The notes: generated by a model from the letters alone, not told the origin. Shown: positions 23,304 to 31,845, numbered from the stretch's first letter. The stretch: DNA of 34,389 nt from Pseudobutyrivibrio sp. (GCA_024681435.1 JAILAV010000167.1:1-34389), one strand, 5' to 3'. A program made the numbers and translations.

Positions 23304-24833
23304 ATGGATAATTTATTATCTCACGTTGAGAGCATCAACAATGCTATCAACGGCTTCGTTTGGGGGCTTCCAATGCTGATTCTTCTTGTGGGTACTGGAA
23401 TTCTTATGACATGTCTTACAAAATTTTTCCAGATTTCTCACATCAAGCACTGGATTTCAAACACTATTGGCGGAATCTTCAAAGACTCACACGTAACTGC
23501 TCACACTGACAAAGAAGATACACAGATTTCTCAGTTCCAAAGTCTTTGCACAGCTCTTGCTGCTACTATTGGAACAGGAAATATCGCTGGTGTTGCCGCT
23601 GCTATTGCTTCCGGTGGTCCTGGTGCGATTTTCTGGATGTGGATTGTTGCATTCTTTGGTATGATGACCAATTTCTCAGAAAATGTTCTTGGTATCTACT
23701 ATCGTCGTAGAAATGAAAGAAACGAATGGTGCGGTGGCGCTATGTACTATCTTAGCGAGGGGCTTGGTGCCAAAAAGGGCTGTAAACGACTTGGTTCTAC
23801 ACTTGCAGTGCTATTTAGTGTGTTCTGTCTTTTTGCATCTTTTGGTATCGGAAACATGGGACAGATTAATTCCATCGCAGTAAATTTAAACTCAGTATTT
23901 GGCGTTCCTCATATTGTGTCAGGTGTTTTTCTTATGATTTTTGCTGCACTTGTTATTGTAGGCGGTCTTAAGAGAATAGCTGCTGTTACTGAGAAGCTGG
24001 TTCCTTTTATGGCTTTGATTTATATGATTTGTGCAATTATTGTATGCATATTCCATATTGATCAGTTTGGTGCTGTTTTCACTTCTATCATTAAGAGTGC
24101 TTTCGGTATGCGTGCTGTTGGCGGTGGTATTGTTGGTAGCGGTGTTGCCATGGCTATTCAGTTTGGTATGAAGCGTGGCGTTTTCTCCAACGAAGCTGGT
24201 CTTGGTTCTTCAGTAATGGTTCATTCCAGCTCAAATGTTAGAGAGCCTGTAGTTCAGGGTATGTGGGGAATCTTCGAAGTATTTGCAGACACAATTATCG
24301 TTTGTTCTGTCACTGCTTTTGCTGTTCTTTCCAGCGGTTTAGTTGATTTGGAAACAGGAAAAGTTATTTCAGACCAGGTTTCTACAGCACTTGTTGCCGA
24401 TGCATTCTCTACTGTATTAGGTAAATTTGGTTCGGCATTTATTGCTATTGCCATAATTCCTTTTGCATTTTCTACTGTTCTTGGCTGGAGCCAGTATGGT
24501 AGCAAAGCTTTCGAGTATCTTTTTGGAAGAAAGACAATTAAATTCTACCATGTAGTCTTTGTTGCTTTCATCGTTGTTGGCGCAACAATGGACTTAACAC
24601 TTGCCTGGGATCTTTCAGATACATTCAACGGTATGATGGCTATTCCAAACCTTATCGGTGTAGTATCTCTTAGCGGCACAGTTATGAAGATTACTCACAA
24701 CTATGTGCAAAGAAAGATTTTGAATATGGATGTTAAACCAATGCTTTCAGCTCTAGAAGATATTCAAGAGTTACATGAAATTGAGTTAAATGAACTGGAA
24801 GCAAGAAAAGTTGGAGAAACTGAAACTGCTTAA
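23304..24833 (+). CDS. Sodium:alanine/glycine symporter (AGCS family)
   Basis: The 509-residue inner-membrane protein takes up alanine and/or glycine with Na+. It has about eleven membrane helices. The family signatures are clear: QSLCTALAATIGTGNIAGVA, GGPGAIFWMW and GVFSNEAGLGSS. The length matches AlsT/AgcS proteins. The C-terminus ends in an acidic tail (ELHEIELNELEARKV). A GGGAGG site precedes the ATG. It is the only plus-strand gene in the central part of the window, divergent from the alkD-like gene. A terminator-like hairpin lies in its leader and a strong terminator follows it. Confidence 0.95.
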   Translation: MDNLLSHVESINNAINGFVWGLPMLILLVGTGILMTCLTKFFQISHIKHWISNTIGGIFKDSHVTAHTDKEDTQISQFQSLCTALAATIGTGNIAGVAAAIASGGPGAIFWMWIVAFFGMMTNFSENVLGIYYRRRNERNEWCGGAMYYLSEGLGAKKGCKRLGSTLAVLFSVFCLFASFGIGNMGQINSIAVNLNSVFGVPHIVSGVFLMIFAALVIVGGLKRIAAVTEKLVPFMALIYMICAIIVCIFHIDQFGAVFTSIIKSAFGMRAVGGGIVGSGVAMAIQFGMKRGVFSNEAGLGSSVMVHSSSNVREPVVQGMWGIFEVFADTIIVCSVTAFAVLSSGLVDLETGKVISDQVSTALVADAFSTVLGKFGSAFIAIAIIPFAFSTVLGWSQYGSKAFEYLFGRKTIKFYHVVFVAFIVVGATMDLTLAWDLSDTFNGMMAIPNLIGVVSLSGTVMKITHNYVQRKILNMDVKPMLSALEDIQELHEIELNELEARKVGETETA

Positions 24834-24845
24834 GTTTTGATGATT

Positions 24846-24874
24846 AAAGGCCACCCAACCGGGTGGCCTTTTTT
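24846..24874 (+). terminator. Intrinsic terminator of the AGCS symporter, possibly shared by the convergent kinase gene
   Basis: An 11-bp perfect stem (arms 24846-24856 and 24861-24871) with a 4-base loop AACC is followed by six T on the plus strand. The convergent histidine kinase stop lies at its edge (24873-24875); in that direction only a short TTT follows, so it would work less well there. Confidence 0.9.
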
Positions 24875-27401
24875 ATACTACCTTATCAAATTCTAATATC
24901 GCTTTAAATAAATCTCCATCGATTGATAGATTTATTGTTCCTCCCATAGCCTCAGTAAGACTCTTTGCAATGGAAAGACCAAGTCCATTTCCATCGGTAT
25001 ATCTGGATTTATCACCTCTTACGAATCTTTCCATAAGCTCTTCAGCAGAGATGTTAAGCTCTTCCTTAGATGTGTTTCGAAAAACAAATCTAAGCTTACT
25101 TTCACCTTCCTCAAGGTCCACATAGGCTCTTGTTTTTGGCTGAGCGTATTTAACAATATTGCTCATGAGATTATCAAATACTCGCCACAAATATCTATTG
25201 TCCGCCTGAAGATATGCATCCTGGGAAGCAATGCTTGTAACAAGTGTTATTTCGTTAGCTTCAAGTCTATCAGAAAACTCGCCTATAGACTGATTTAAAA
25301 GGACTACAGCATTAATCTTTTCAATATTAAACTTAACATTTCCTGAGGATATCTTTGAAGCCTCAATCAAATCTTCGATAAGCTTCTTAAGACGCTTTGA
25401 CTGTCTATCAAGTACCTCAAGATATTCCTTAGCCTTGCTATTATCAATATCTTCTTTTTCAAGAAGGTCCACATAATTTATGATTGAAGTAAGTGGAGTT
25501 TTAATATCGTGTGAGACATTTGTAATAAGCTCTGTCTTCATACGCTCACTTTTTGTGCGCTCTGCAAGCGCTACATTGATTCCCGACTGGATGTCATTCA
25601 TTGCCCTTGCATGCTCTTCAAGGAATAATGGCATACCGTTTAATTCAACCTGAGATTCAGTGTTTCCTGCTGCAAGCTCCATTGCTGTAGCTTTGATTCG
25701 CGCATAACTACGCAATATTCTACGAAGAATAATCGCAAATGCTATTTTCTCTAATACCCAAAACAAGAAAATACCATCAGCTCCAGTAATAAAAATCGCC
25801 AAAAACTCTATTACTGAAATCACAATAAATAGTGCCCAAATTCTTTTGGTCCATTTTACTGTGGCAGAAATCTGACGAACTTCCTGCCAAAAAGTCTTAA
25901 ACCATTTTGCTACAACTCCACATATCTTGGCCAATATACTATTACTCCATAATTTATGAAGCTTAATATTGACTGCAAAATTTGAACTCCAAAGTAAGCC
26001 TATAATCATTCCTGCAACAAACACTACTACGCTTATGAATATAGAGAAAAACCAATCAAGGCTTCCTATGTCATTAACACTTTCATATAAACATACAAGT
26101 ACTATAAATTCAGCGAAGAACGTTCCGATTAATGCTATATCTGTAGGTATTTTTTCTATAAAGCCTGCAACAATTTCATCGGATTCTTTTCTATGACCTG
26201 CTGCACACATAAAGAGAATTAAACTGCCAATTGCAATAATAAAAGCTATTAATGCAATAACAGGTAACACATATTTTACACTGAGTGCTTTGTTTGCTAC
26301 AGAATCTGCCTGGGCATAAAAATCATTTGTGTGATTAGCTGCGCTAAGCTTTTCCTCATTTGGGAAGCACACAACTGAGTAATATTGCATATCCGGATTA
26401 TCTTCATAGGTACCTATTGTTGAAATATTATCCATAGATACATATTCATCCAAATCTTTCAATTCAGCATGAATATCTGTTAAATCCGCAACATTATCTA
26501 AACTCAATACTCCTTCAGAGCCATCATCCCCGAATAATTCCATAGAGTATCCATCTACTTCTGTAGAAAGTGGATTAAAAGCTCTTCCACCAATATATAG
26601 CTTATCTTCCTCAATTTGTGCACTTTCACTTTGAGCATTCTCAGCCGCTTCACTTGGAAGATAATCTACTGTTTCATCTTCAGCGTTAATAACTGATTCT
26701 TCATATTCTTCTACAACATAATATGTTTCATCTTCTTCATTTATATCTTGGCTTGCAGAACTTAAGCTATTAGACCATATCTTGCTGTAGATCTTATTTG
26801 TGTTAGGTGTACCTTCATCTGAATTTTCATTTGAATAATTGTAATATCCTGAATCAATTGGGTAGAATTGATTATTCGCATATACGTATGCTTTTTGACC
26901 TACAATATCATATCCGATTCCATCTATAGAATAAGTTATGTAAATCTGGCTATCATAGTTATAACTATCTATATAATTAGGTCTGCTTGGGGCCAAAAAT
27001 TTATCACTTAATGTAAAGTGTGTATCCTTATCTATACCGTATCTATCTACATAAGCATTTTCTGGAACCTTTGTGCCATTAAAATTGTTGTAGATATAAT
27101 TGCTGGTATTATTAAGGTCAATATTTGGTACATCATTTCCTTCAATTACTCCGTAATAGCAATTCATCTGAGATAACTTTTCAGATTGAAATCCTGAATT
27201 TGCCTCTGAAAGAATCCATACAGAATAATCGCCTCCAGCCATATCTCTTAGTGTCTGCTTGAATTCCTGTCTGGTAGATGAATACAAACCCCAGTTTTCA
27301 AGAAGTACACATGCTAAAAAGCTAGCAGAAAAAATCAATGAAAAAATAATACATATTATGGACAAAATCACTTTACCTGATTTCGTATAAAACCTTTTCA
27401 T
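24873..27401 (-). CDS. Sensor histidine kinase with large extracellular domain
   Basis: The 842-residue kinase has a first membrane helix (10-33), a 340-residue external region (35-375), then five more helices (376-560), a HAMP-like linker, HisKA with His631 (TNVSHDIKTPLTSIINY) and an HATPase domain (NLMSNIVKY, GNGLGLSIAK). The external region is unusual: Asn/Tyr/Ser-rich up to about residue 220, then strongly acidic (EEDETYYVVEEYEESV, EDETVDYLPSEAAENAQSES). An AGGAGG site precedes the ATG, and it follows its response regulator by 16 bases, so the pair is a two-component system of the VanS/PhoR-like type. The ligand cannot be predicted. Acidic stretches might bind cations or cationic peptides. 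Confidence 0.93.
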   Translation of the reverse strand: MKRFYTKSGKVILSIICIIFSLIFSASFLACVLLENWGLYSSTRQEFKQTLRDMAGGDYSVWILSEANSGFQSEKLSQMNCYYGVIEGNDVPNIDLNNTSNYIYNNFNGTKVPENAYVDRYGIDKDTHFTLSDKFLAPSRPNYIDSYNYDSQIYITYSIDGIGYDIVGQKAYVYANNQFYPIDSGYYNYSNENSDEGTPNTNKIYSKIWSNSLSSASQDINEEDETYYVVEEYEESVINAEDETVDYLPSEAAENAQSESAQIEEDKLYIGGRAFNPLSTEVDGYSMELFGDDGSEGVLSLDNVADLTDIHAELKDLDEYVSMDNISTIGTYEDNPDMQYYSVVCFPNEEKLSAANHTNDFYAQADSVANKALSVKYVLPVIALIAFIIAIGSLILFMCAAGHRKESDEIVAGFIEKIPTDIALIGTFFAEFIVLVCLYESVNDIGSLDWFFSIFISVVVFVAGMIIGLLWSSNFAVNIKLHKLWSNSILAKICGVVAKWFKTFWQEVRQISATVKWTKRIWALFIVISVIEFLAIFITGADGIFLFWVLEKIAFAIILRRILRSYARIKATAMELAAGNTESQVELNGMPLFLEEHARAMNDIQSGINVALAERTKSERMKTELITNVSHDIKTPLTSIINYVDLLEKEDIDNSKAKEYLEVLDRQSKRLKKLIEDLIEASKISSGNVKFNIEKINAVVLLNQSIGEFSDRLEANEITLVTSIASQDAYLQADNRYLWRVFDNLMSNIVKYAQPKTRAYVDLEEGESKLRFVFRNTSKEELNISAEELMERFVRGDKSRYTDGNGLGLSIAKSLTEAMGGTINLSIDGDLFKAILEFDKVV

Positions 27402-27417
27402 ATTACCCTCCTAAGGC

Positions 27418-28125
27418 TTAATCGCCCATCTTATAACCGTGCCCCCAGACAGCTTTAAGGTATCTTGGATTGGCACTGTCATATTCTAATTTTTCTCTCA
27501 AGTGTCTAATATGAACAGCTACTGTGCTTTCTGCACCTATGACTGTATCCTTCCAGACGCTTTCGTATATGTCGCGTGGGGAGAGAACTTCGCCCTTATG
27601 GGTCATAAGCAATTTTAAAATGTCGTATTCTATTGGTGTGAGTGATACAGGATTACCATCAAGAGTTACTTCTTTTGATTTGTCGTTTAATTCAATGCCT
27701 CCAACGGTAATAGTATCCGTATTTACAATATTATTTGTATTTTGAGTTCCAAGCATTGTATATCGACGAAGTTGAGATTTCACTCTAGCCATAAGCTCAA
27801 CTGGGTTAAATGGTTTTGTTACATAATCATCAGCTCCCACTGTAAGCCCAATAACCTTATCTGCATCCTCGCTTTTTGCTGTAAGCATAATTATTGGCAC
27901 GTTGGACTTCTTTCTAATCTCCGCCATGGCAGATATGCCGTCCATTACTGGCATCATCACATCCATAAGGATGAGCTGCATATCCTTGCCCTGTGGGCCT
28001 TCCATTATTTCAACGGCCTCTTTTCCATTTGAAGCTGAGGTCACATTCATGCCCTCACTCTCCAAATAAATTCGAAGCGCAGAAATAATGTCCTGTTCAT
28101 CATCACAAATTAGAATATTATTCAT
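27418..28125 (-). CDS. OmpR/PhoB-family response regulator
   Basis: The 235-residue protein has an N-terminal receiver with the phosphorylated Asp55 (LILMDVMMPVMDG), acidic pair ICDDEQD, Thr in MLTAKSED and Lys in VTKPFNP. A winged-helix DNA-binding domain follows (LTPIEYDILKLLM, VAVHIRHLREKLE, YLKAVWGHGYKMGD). I start it at the ATG ending at 28125 because GGGAG lies just ahead; an ATG four codons upstream overlaps this site. It is cotranscribed with the kinase downstream. Two 10-base direct repeats with 11-base period lie upstream of its promoter and are probably its own binding site, giving positive autoregulation. Confidence 0.95.
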   Translation of the reverse strand: MNNILICDDEQDIISALRIYLESEGMNVTSASNGKEAVEIMEGPQGKDMQLILMDVMMPVMDGISAMAEIRKKSNVPIIMLTAKSEDADKVIGLTVGADDYVTKPFNPVELMARVKSQLRRYTMLGTQNTNNIVNTDTITVGGIELNDKSKEVTLDGNPVSLTPIEYDILKLLMTHKGEVLSPRDIYESVWKDTVIGAESTVAVHIRHLREKLEYDSANPRYLKAVWGHGYKMGD

Positions 28126-28164
28126 TTTTTCTCCCATTCATTTCTTATGATTAATCACAAGTTT

Positions 28165-28193
28165 ATTGTAATGGTAATTATTTTAAGTTCCAA
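28165..28193 (-). promoter_or_regulatory. Promoter of the response regulator/kinase operon
   Basis: On the minus strand TTGGAA (28188-28193), a 17-base spacer and TACAAT (28165-28170) form a good sigma-A promoter about 40 bases upstream of the start codon. Confidence 0.65.
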
Positions 28194-28202
28194 TAGGGTA
28201 AA

Positions 28203-28223
28203 TGTTTAAGATTTGTTTAAGAT
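28203..28223. promoter_or_regulatory. Tandem 11-bp-spaced direct repeat, probable response regulator site
   Basis: TGTTTAAGAT occurs at 28203-28212 and again at 28214-28223, exactly one helical turn apart. OmpR/PhoB-family regulators bind such head-to-tail repeats as dimers. The pair ends about 9 bases upstream of the -35, the classic activator position, and abuts the lysR stop. Confidence 0.6.
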
Positions 28224-28234
28224 AGTAAAAGAAT

Positions 28235-29092
28235 TTATTGTTTCATATGTTTTAAGAATTTCTTAGCAAGCTTTGTGTCGACGGAATTTTCAAGATAAAT
28301 TCCATAAACATCCCATGTATAGGCATCAGAAATAGAGACAGCTCTAACATCTTCACTGTCTTTGTAGAATTTAGGGCATACACCTATACCAATCTTGTTC
28401 TTTACAAGATTATAGATAGACTCGCCTTCACTAACTTTTGCAATTATTTCTGGATTAAAGCCATTCATATGACATGCATTTAACACGTCATGATAGATAT
28501 GGTAGTTCTCATTCATAGAAATAAGAGGTTCGTCTTTGATATCGCTAATCTCGATATAATCCCTATCAAATAATCTATGTCCCTTATAAACATAGAGTAC
28601 CATCTCAACAGATTTTACTAATTCAGCGACGAGATTTGGTGCCTCTGGCTTGCCAATAACAAAACCAAAGTTTATCTCATCATTGAGAACATGCTTTAAA
28701 ACACTTTCATTAACCTTCTCGTCCCAGCTAGGAACAAACTCAGGGTGAGATGCCATAAATTCTTTTATAAGAGGAATATTAAGTACTCTGATAGTACCAG
28801 CCGCGAATCCCACACGAAATCTCTCTGCTCTATCGCTAACGGCCTCAATAGAAGAAAAAAGATCATTTAAATCTCTGCTAATATGTCTAGACTTTTCGTA
28901 GAAAACCTTGCCACATTCAGTAGGTATAAATCCATCCTTTGTACGGGAAAATAAAGGCGTGCCGCACTCTTCCTCAAGGCTTTTGATAATTTTACTAAGG
29001 CCTTGTGGAGATAAAAATAGCTTGCTGGCAGCCACCTGTAAATTTCTCTCCTCATATACAGTTTGAAAGCATTTAAAATTTCGTGTATTCAT
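28235..29092 (-). CDS. LysR-family transcriptional regulator
   Basis: This 285-residue regulator has an N-terminal winged helix (MNTRNFKCFQTVYEERNLQVAASKLF is the start; LSPQGLSKIIKSLE is the recognition helix) and a C-terminal effector domain (FRVGFAAGTIRV, FGFVIGKPEAP, IGIGVCPKFY). I start it at the ATG ending at 29092; the frame runs 12 codons further up to a TTG inside a terminator hairpin. The ATG has no clear AGGAGG site, so translation may be weak. It lies just downstream of the OYE-family reductase on the same strand and is the natural candidate to regulate it. No divergent partner is seen. Confidence 0.9.
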   Translation of the reverse strand: MNTRNFKCFQTVYEERNLQVAASKLFLSPQGLSKIIKSLEEECGTPLFSRTKDGFIPTECGKVFYEKSRHISRDLNDLFSSIEAVSDRAERFRVGFAAGTIRVLNIPLIKEFMASHPEFVPSWDEKVNESVLKHVLNDEINFGFVIGKPEAPNLVAELVKSVEMVLYVYKGHRLFDRDYIEISDIKDEPLISMNENYHIYHDVLNACHMNGFNPEIIAKVSEGESIYNLVKNKIGIGVCPKFYKDSEDVRAVSISDAYTWDVYGIYLENSVDTKLAKKFLKHMKQ

Positions 29093-29106
29093 AGATTCTA
29101 TTCTAA

Positions 29107-29152
29107 TATAAAAGCCCCTAATCAGCAAATGTATTGCTAAAAAGGGACTTTT
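29107..29152 (-). terminator. Probable terminator of the OYE-family reductase gene
   Basis: AAAAGTCCCT (29143-29152) pairs with AGGGGCTTTT (29110-29119) through nine matches and one wobble, with an inner AGCA/TGCT stem. A short T-rich run follows on the minus strand. It ends only about 15 bases before the lysR ATG, so read-through may supply lysR. Confidence 0.6.
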
Positions 29153-29193
29153 ATTTTTAGGGGTTTATATAAAGAGTTATTGCTTTTTACAAA

Positions 29194-31185
29194 TTAAATG
29201 TTGTTTGCAACTTCGAATGCGTCCCAGATACCATACATGATGTTTGAAACCTGTCTAGCATCACCAAGTAAGTAAATCTCGTCAACATCATTCTTGTACT
29301 GGTTGTAAAGTGTGTTCTCGCTAGCATAACCTACGCAAAGAACTACGCTATCTGCATTGAGTTCCTTAATATCATCGCCAACAGTTGCCTTAAGTACACC
29401 GTCCTTGTACTCTGTAACCTTAGCGTTTGTAACAACATCGATACCGTTGAATGGGATAAGCTTCTCAAGCATTTCCTTGTTAGCTGAGCAGATTGGTCCG
29501 TTAACAGCCATGATCTTATCAAGAGCCTCAACGATTGTAACCTTCTTACCCTTCTGAGCAAGGTCAAGAGCAAGCTCGCAACCTACAAGACCAGCACCTA
29601 CAACTACTACATTGTCGCCTGTCTCCTTCTCGCCGAGAAGTACCTGCTCTGCAGAGTAAACCTTCTCATCATCTCCAAGTGAGAACATCTTAGGTCTTGA
29701 TCCTGTTGCAAGGATAACTGCATCGTACTGGCTATCAAGGATTTCCTTCTCTGTAGCCTTTGTGTTGAAGTGAACATCTACGCCAAGACGTACCATCTCA
29801 TCCTCATACCACTTAGCAAGAGCGATATCATCCTCTTTGAAGTCTGGTGCACCACCTGGGATAAGGTTACCACCAAGTCTTCCTGTAGCCTCGAATAATA
29901 CAGGCTCATGTCCTCTCTCAGCAAGTACACGTGCTGCTTCACAACCTGCAACACCGCCGCCGACGATAAGAACCTTCTTCTTCTTAACGATTGGATTGAA
30001 TGCGTTAAGCTTTTCCTTACCACACTGTGGGTTAACTGCACAGTTGATAAGTGAATAAGTCTGGATACGACCCATGCAGCCTTCCTGACAGCTGATACAT
30101 GGACGAACCTGGCTGAATTTATCTCTTCTAATCTTGTTTACGATATCTGGATCTGCAAGAGTTGGACGACCAAGTGAAATCATGTCGCAGATATCTGTGT
30201 TAAGGCACTCAAGAGCTGTGTCTGGATTATCAACACGACCAGCCATAATTACAGGGATATTTACGTTCTCCTTTGTAATTCTAGCGAACTCTTTGTATGG
30301 AGCCTTTTCCATATACATTGGTGGGTGATTCCACCACCATGCATCGTATGTACCTGCATCTACGTCAAGGGCATCGTAGCCATACTTCTCAAGAAGCTTA
30401 GCTGCCTCGATACCTTCTTCGATATCACGGCCCTTCTCTTCGAATTCTTCACCTGGAAGTGCTCCCTCACGGAAGTCCTTAACCATTGACTTAAGAGAGA
30501 ATCTCATTGCAACTGGGAAATCCCAACCACAAGTCTTAGCGATTTCCTCACGGATTTCCTTAGCGAATCTAAGTCTGTTCTCTAAGCTTCCGCCGTACTC
30601 ATCTGTACGATGATTAAAGAATGAAATAGCGAACTGATCAATAAGGTATCCCTCGTGAACAGCATGGATTTCAACACCATCAAAACCTGCACGCTTAGCA
30701 TTGTAAGCACCCTTACCAAAGCTCTCTACGATTCCACGAATCTCTTCTTTTGTAAGTGGACGGCAAGTCTTATCAAGCCATCTATGTGGAATAGCTGATG
30801 CTGAAACTGGTGGGAACTCACCAAGGTTTGTAGGGATTGTAACACGGCCAAATCCGCCTGACATCTGTAAGAAGATCTTTGAGCCGTATGCATGTACGCG
30901 CTCTGTCATCTCGCGGCTAGTTCTTACGAACTGAACTGGGTTGTAAGTAGAGTTTGGTGTGTTAGGGAATGAAGGCTTCTCAACCTCTGTATCTGAGAAT
31001 GTTACACCTGTGATGATAAGACCGATACCACCCTGTGCACGTCTTGTGTAATACTCGATACCTCTGTCATTCCATCCACCTTCGCAATCTCCAAGACCAA
31101 GTGGTCCCATAGGAGCCATTGCGTAGCGGTTCTTAATTTCAAGCTTACCGATTTTGATAGGCTCAAAAAGTCCCTGGTACTTCAT
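29194..31185 (-). CDS. OYE-family NAD(P)H-dependent enoate reductase (FMN, 4Fe-4S, FAD)
   Basis: The 663-residue enzyme has an N-terminal FMN TIM barrel (1-355; YAMAPMGPLG, HAVHEGYLIDQF, NHRTDEYGGSLENRLRF), a 4Fe-4S site with Cys363, 366, 370 and 382 (CxxCx3Cx11C), then FAD and NAD(P) domains (VLIVGGGVAGCEAA, VVVVGAGLVGCELA). This is the layout of 2,4-dienoyl-CoA reductase, which reduces conjugated C=C bonds. HEGYL with Tyr180 replaces the HGYL of the fatty-acid enzymes and is reminiscent of bile-acid BaiCD/BaiH-like relatives, so the substrate is open. Start at the ATG ending at 31185, with AAGGAGG 7 bases ahead; upstream frame extension has no such site. A LysR gene follows. Codon choice is notably biased (GCT, AAG, TTC), suggesting high expression. 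Confidence 0.92.
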   Translation of the reverse strand: MKYQGLFEPIKIGKLEIKNRYAMAPMGPLGLGDCEGGWNDRGIEYYTRRAQGGIGLIITGVTFSDTEVEKPSFPNTPNSTYNPVQFVRTSREMTERVHAYGSKIFLQMSGGFGRVTIPTNLGEFPPVSASAIPHRWLDKTCRPLTKEEIRGIVESFGKGAYNAKRAGFDGVEIHAVHEGYLIDQFAISFFNHRTDEYGGSLENRLRFAKEIREEIAKTCGWDFPVAMRFSLKSMVKDFREGALPGEEFEEKGRDIEEGIEAAKLLEKYGYDALDVDAGTYDAWWWNHPPMYMEKAPYKEFARITKENVNIPVIMAGRVDNPDTALECLNTDICDMISLGRPTLADPDIVNKIRRDKFSQVRPCISCQEGCMGRIQTYSLINCAVNPQCGKEKLNAFNPIVKKKKVLIVGGGVAGCEAARVLAERGHEPVLFEATGRLGGNLIPGGAPDFKEDDIALAKWYEDEMVRLGVDVHFNTKATEKEILDSQYDAVILATGSRPKMFSLGDDEKVYSAEQVLLGEKETGDNVVVVGAGLVGCELALDLAQKGKKVTIVEALDKIMAVNGPICSANKEMLEKLIPFNGIDVVTNAKVTEYKDGVLKATVGDDIKELNADSVVLCVGYASENTLYNQYKNDVDEIYLLGDARQVSNIMYGIWDAFEVANNI

Positions 31186-31210
31186 AAAATTTCCTCCTTT
31201 TACCTTTTCT

Positions 31211-31244
31211 AACAATCATGAGATATATCTCGCCAGAGATTGTT
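31211..31244 (-). promoter_or_regulatory. Hairpin in the leader of the OYE reductase gene
   Basis: AACAATC (31211-31217) and GATTGTT (31238-31244) form an outer 7-bp inverted repeat that encloses a perfect 12-base palindrome GAGATATATCTC (31220-31231). It lies about 25 bases before the start codon, in the expected untranslated leader. Confidence 0.4.
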
Positions 31245-31259
31245 AAAAAATTGTCATTT

Positions 31260-31273
31260 ACTTGTATACAAGT
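31260..31273. promoter_or_regulatory. Perfect 14-base palindrome in the OYE reductase promoter (operator candidate)
   Basis: ACTTGTATACAAGT is identical on both strands and its TATACA could serve as the -10 on the minus strand. The TTGTATACAA core resembles operators of FadR-type GntR regulators. LysR sites (T-N11-A) also fit loosely. Its position over the promoter suggests repression. Confidence 0.5.
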
Positions 31274-31303
31274 CTAACTTATGAAATACCGTAAATCCAT
31301 CAA

Positions 31304-31327
31304 CAAAAAGTTACCCTGGAGCAACCT
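31304..31327 (-). terminator. Probable terminator of the YvyF-like gene
   Basis: A 7-9-bp stem with two or three wobbles (AGGTTGC paired with GGTAACTT region, 31308-31327) is followed on the minus strand by TTTTT. It lies about 11 bases past the stop codon. Confidence 0.55.
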
Positions 31328-31337
31328 TTTATTTATA

Positions 31338-31739
31338 TTATTCTCCCGATAGTCTTCCGTGCTTCTTATCGGAATTAACAAAATGCATTTTGGCCTTCAC
31401 CTCTGGAAGTGGCTGTTTTTCGTATTTTATGGAAGATAATTTTACAATGGCCTTTGCCTTGCACTTATCACATAAAACTCCTGCTTGAATTATTTCGCCG
31501 CACATCTTGCAGTGAATCTTTATTATTCTTTTGCTCTGCAGCTTCTTTACTAATTCTTGTTCCATTTCGAATTCTTGTGCTATTTCTTCAATGGTAACAT
31601 CAGTATGCGCTTCGGTATATTTATTAATCGCCTCAATCTTTTCCGTCATCTCCGGCTCACAGTTTGGGCAAAAGAATTCATTTATCGCATTGTTGTACAT
31701 ATTTCTGCATTTATAGCAGACCCCAATTTTTTTATCCAC
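31338..31739 (-). CDS. YvyF-like zinc-binding protein (flagellar-operon family homologue)
   Basis: This 133-residue protein has two zinc knuckles: Cys8/Cys11 with Cys24/Cys27 at the start, and Cys77/Cys80 with Cys90/Cys93 near the end. A small helix-turn-helix-like segment lies between them (VTIEEIAQEFEMEQELVKKLQSKRI). This order matches the YvyF family, named from the B. subtilis late flagellar operon, where it sits next to flgM. Here no flagellar gene is visible. The start is a GTG with AGGAGGAG about 11 bases upstream. It is divergent from the MATE gene. Its role is unknown; a small nucleic-acid-binding or regulatory protein is likely. Confidence 0.7.
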   Translation of the reverse strand: MDKKIGVCYKCRNMYNNAINEFFCPNCEPEMTEKIEAINKYTEAHTDVTIEEIAQEFEMEQELVKKLQSKRIIKIHCKMCGEIIQAGVLCDKCKAKAIVKLSSIKYEKQPLPEVKAKMHFVNSDKKHGRLSGE

Positions 31740-31845
31740 AGATATTTATTCTCCTCCTTTTTCAATCATTATCCCTTGAATTATTTAATATTTATTCTAC
31801 CTTACATAGTGATTTGAAGAAAGAATAGATTAGACAATTTTTGAA

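Noticed and set aside
29194-31185. Bilirubin reductase or a bile-acid Bai enzyme
   Set aside because: The active-site region keeps Tyr180 in HEGYL, which does not match what I recall for bilirubin reductase, and there are no other bai genes nearby. Only family-level assignment is justified.
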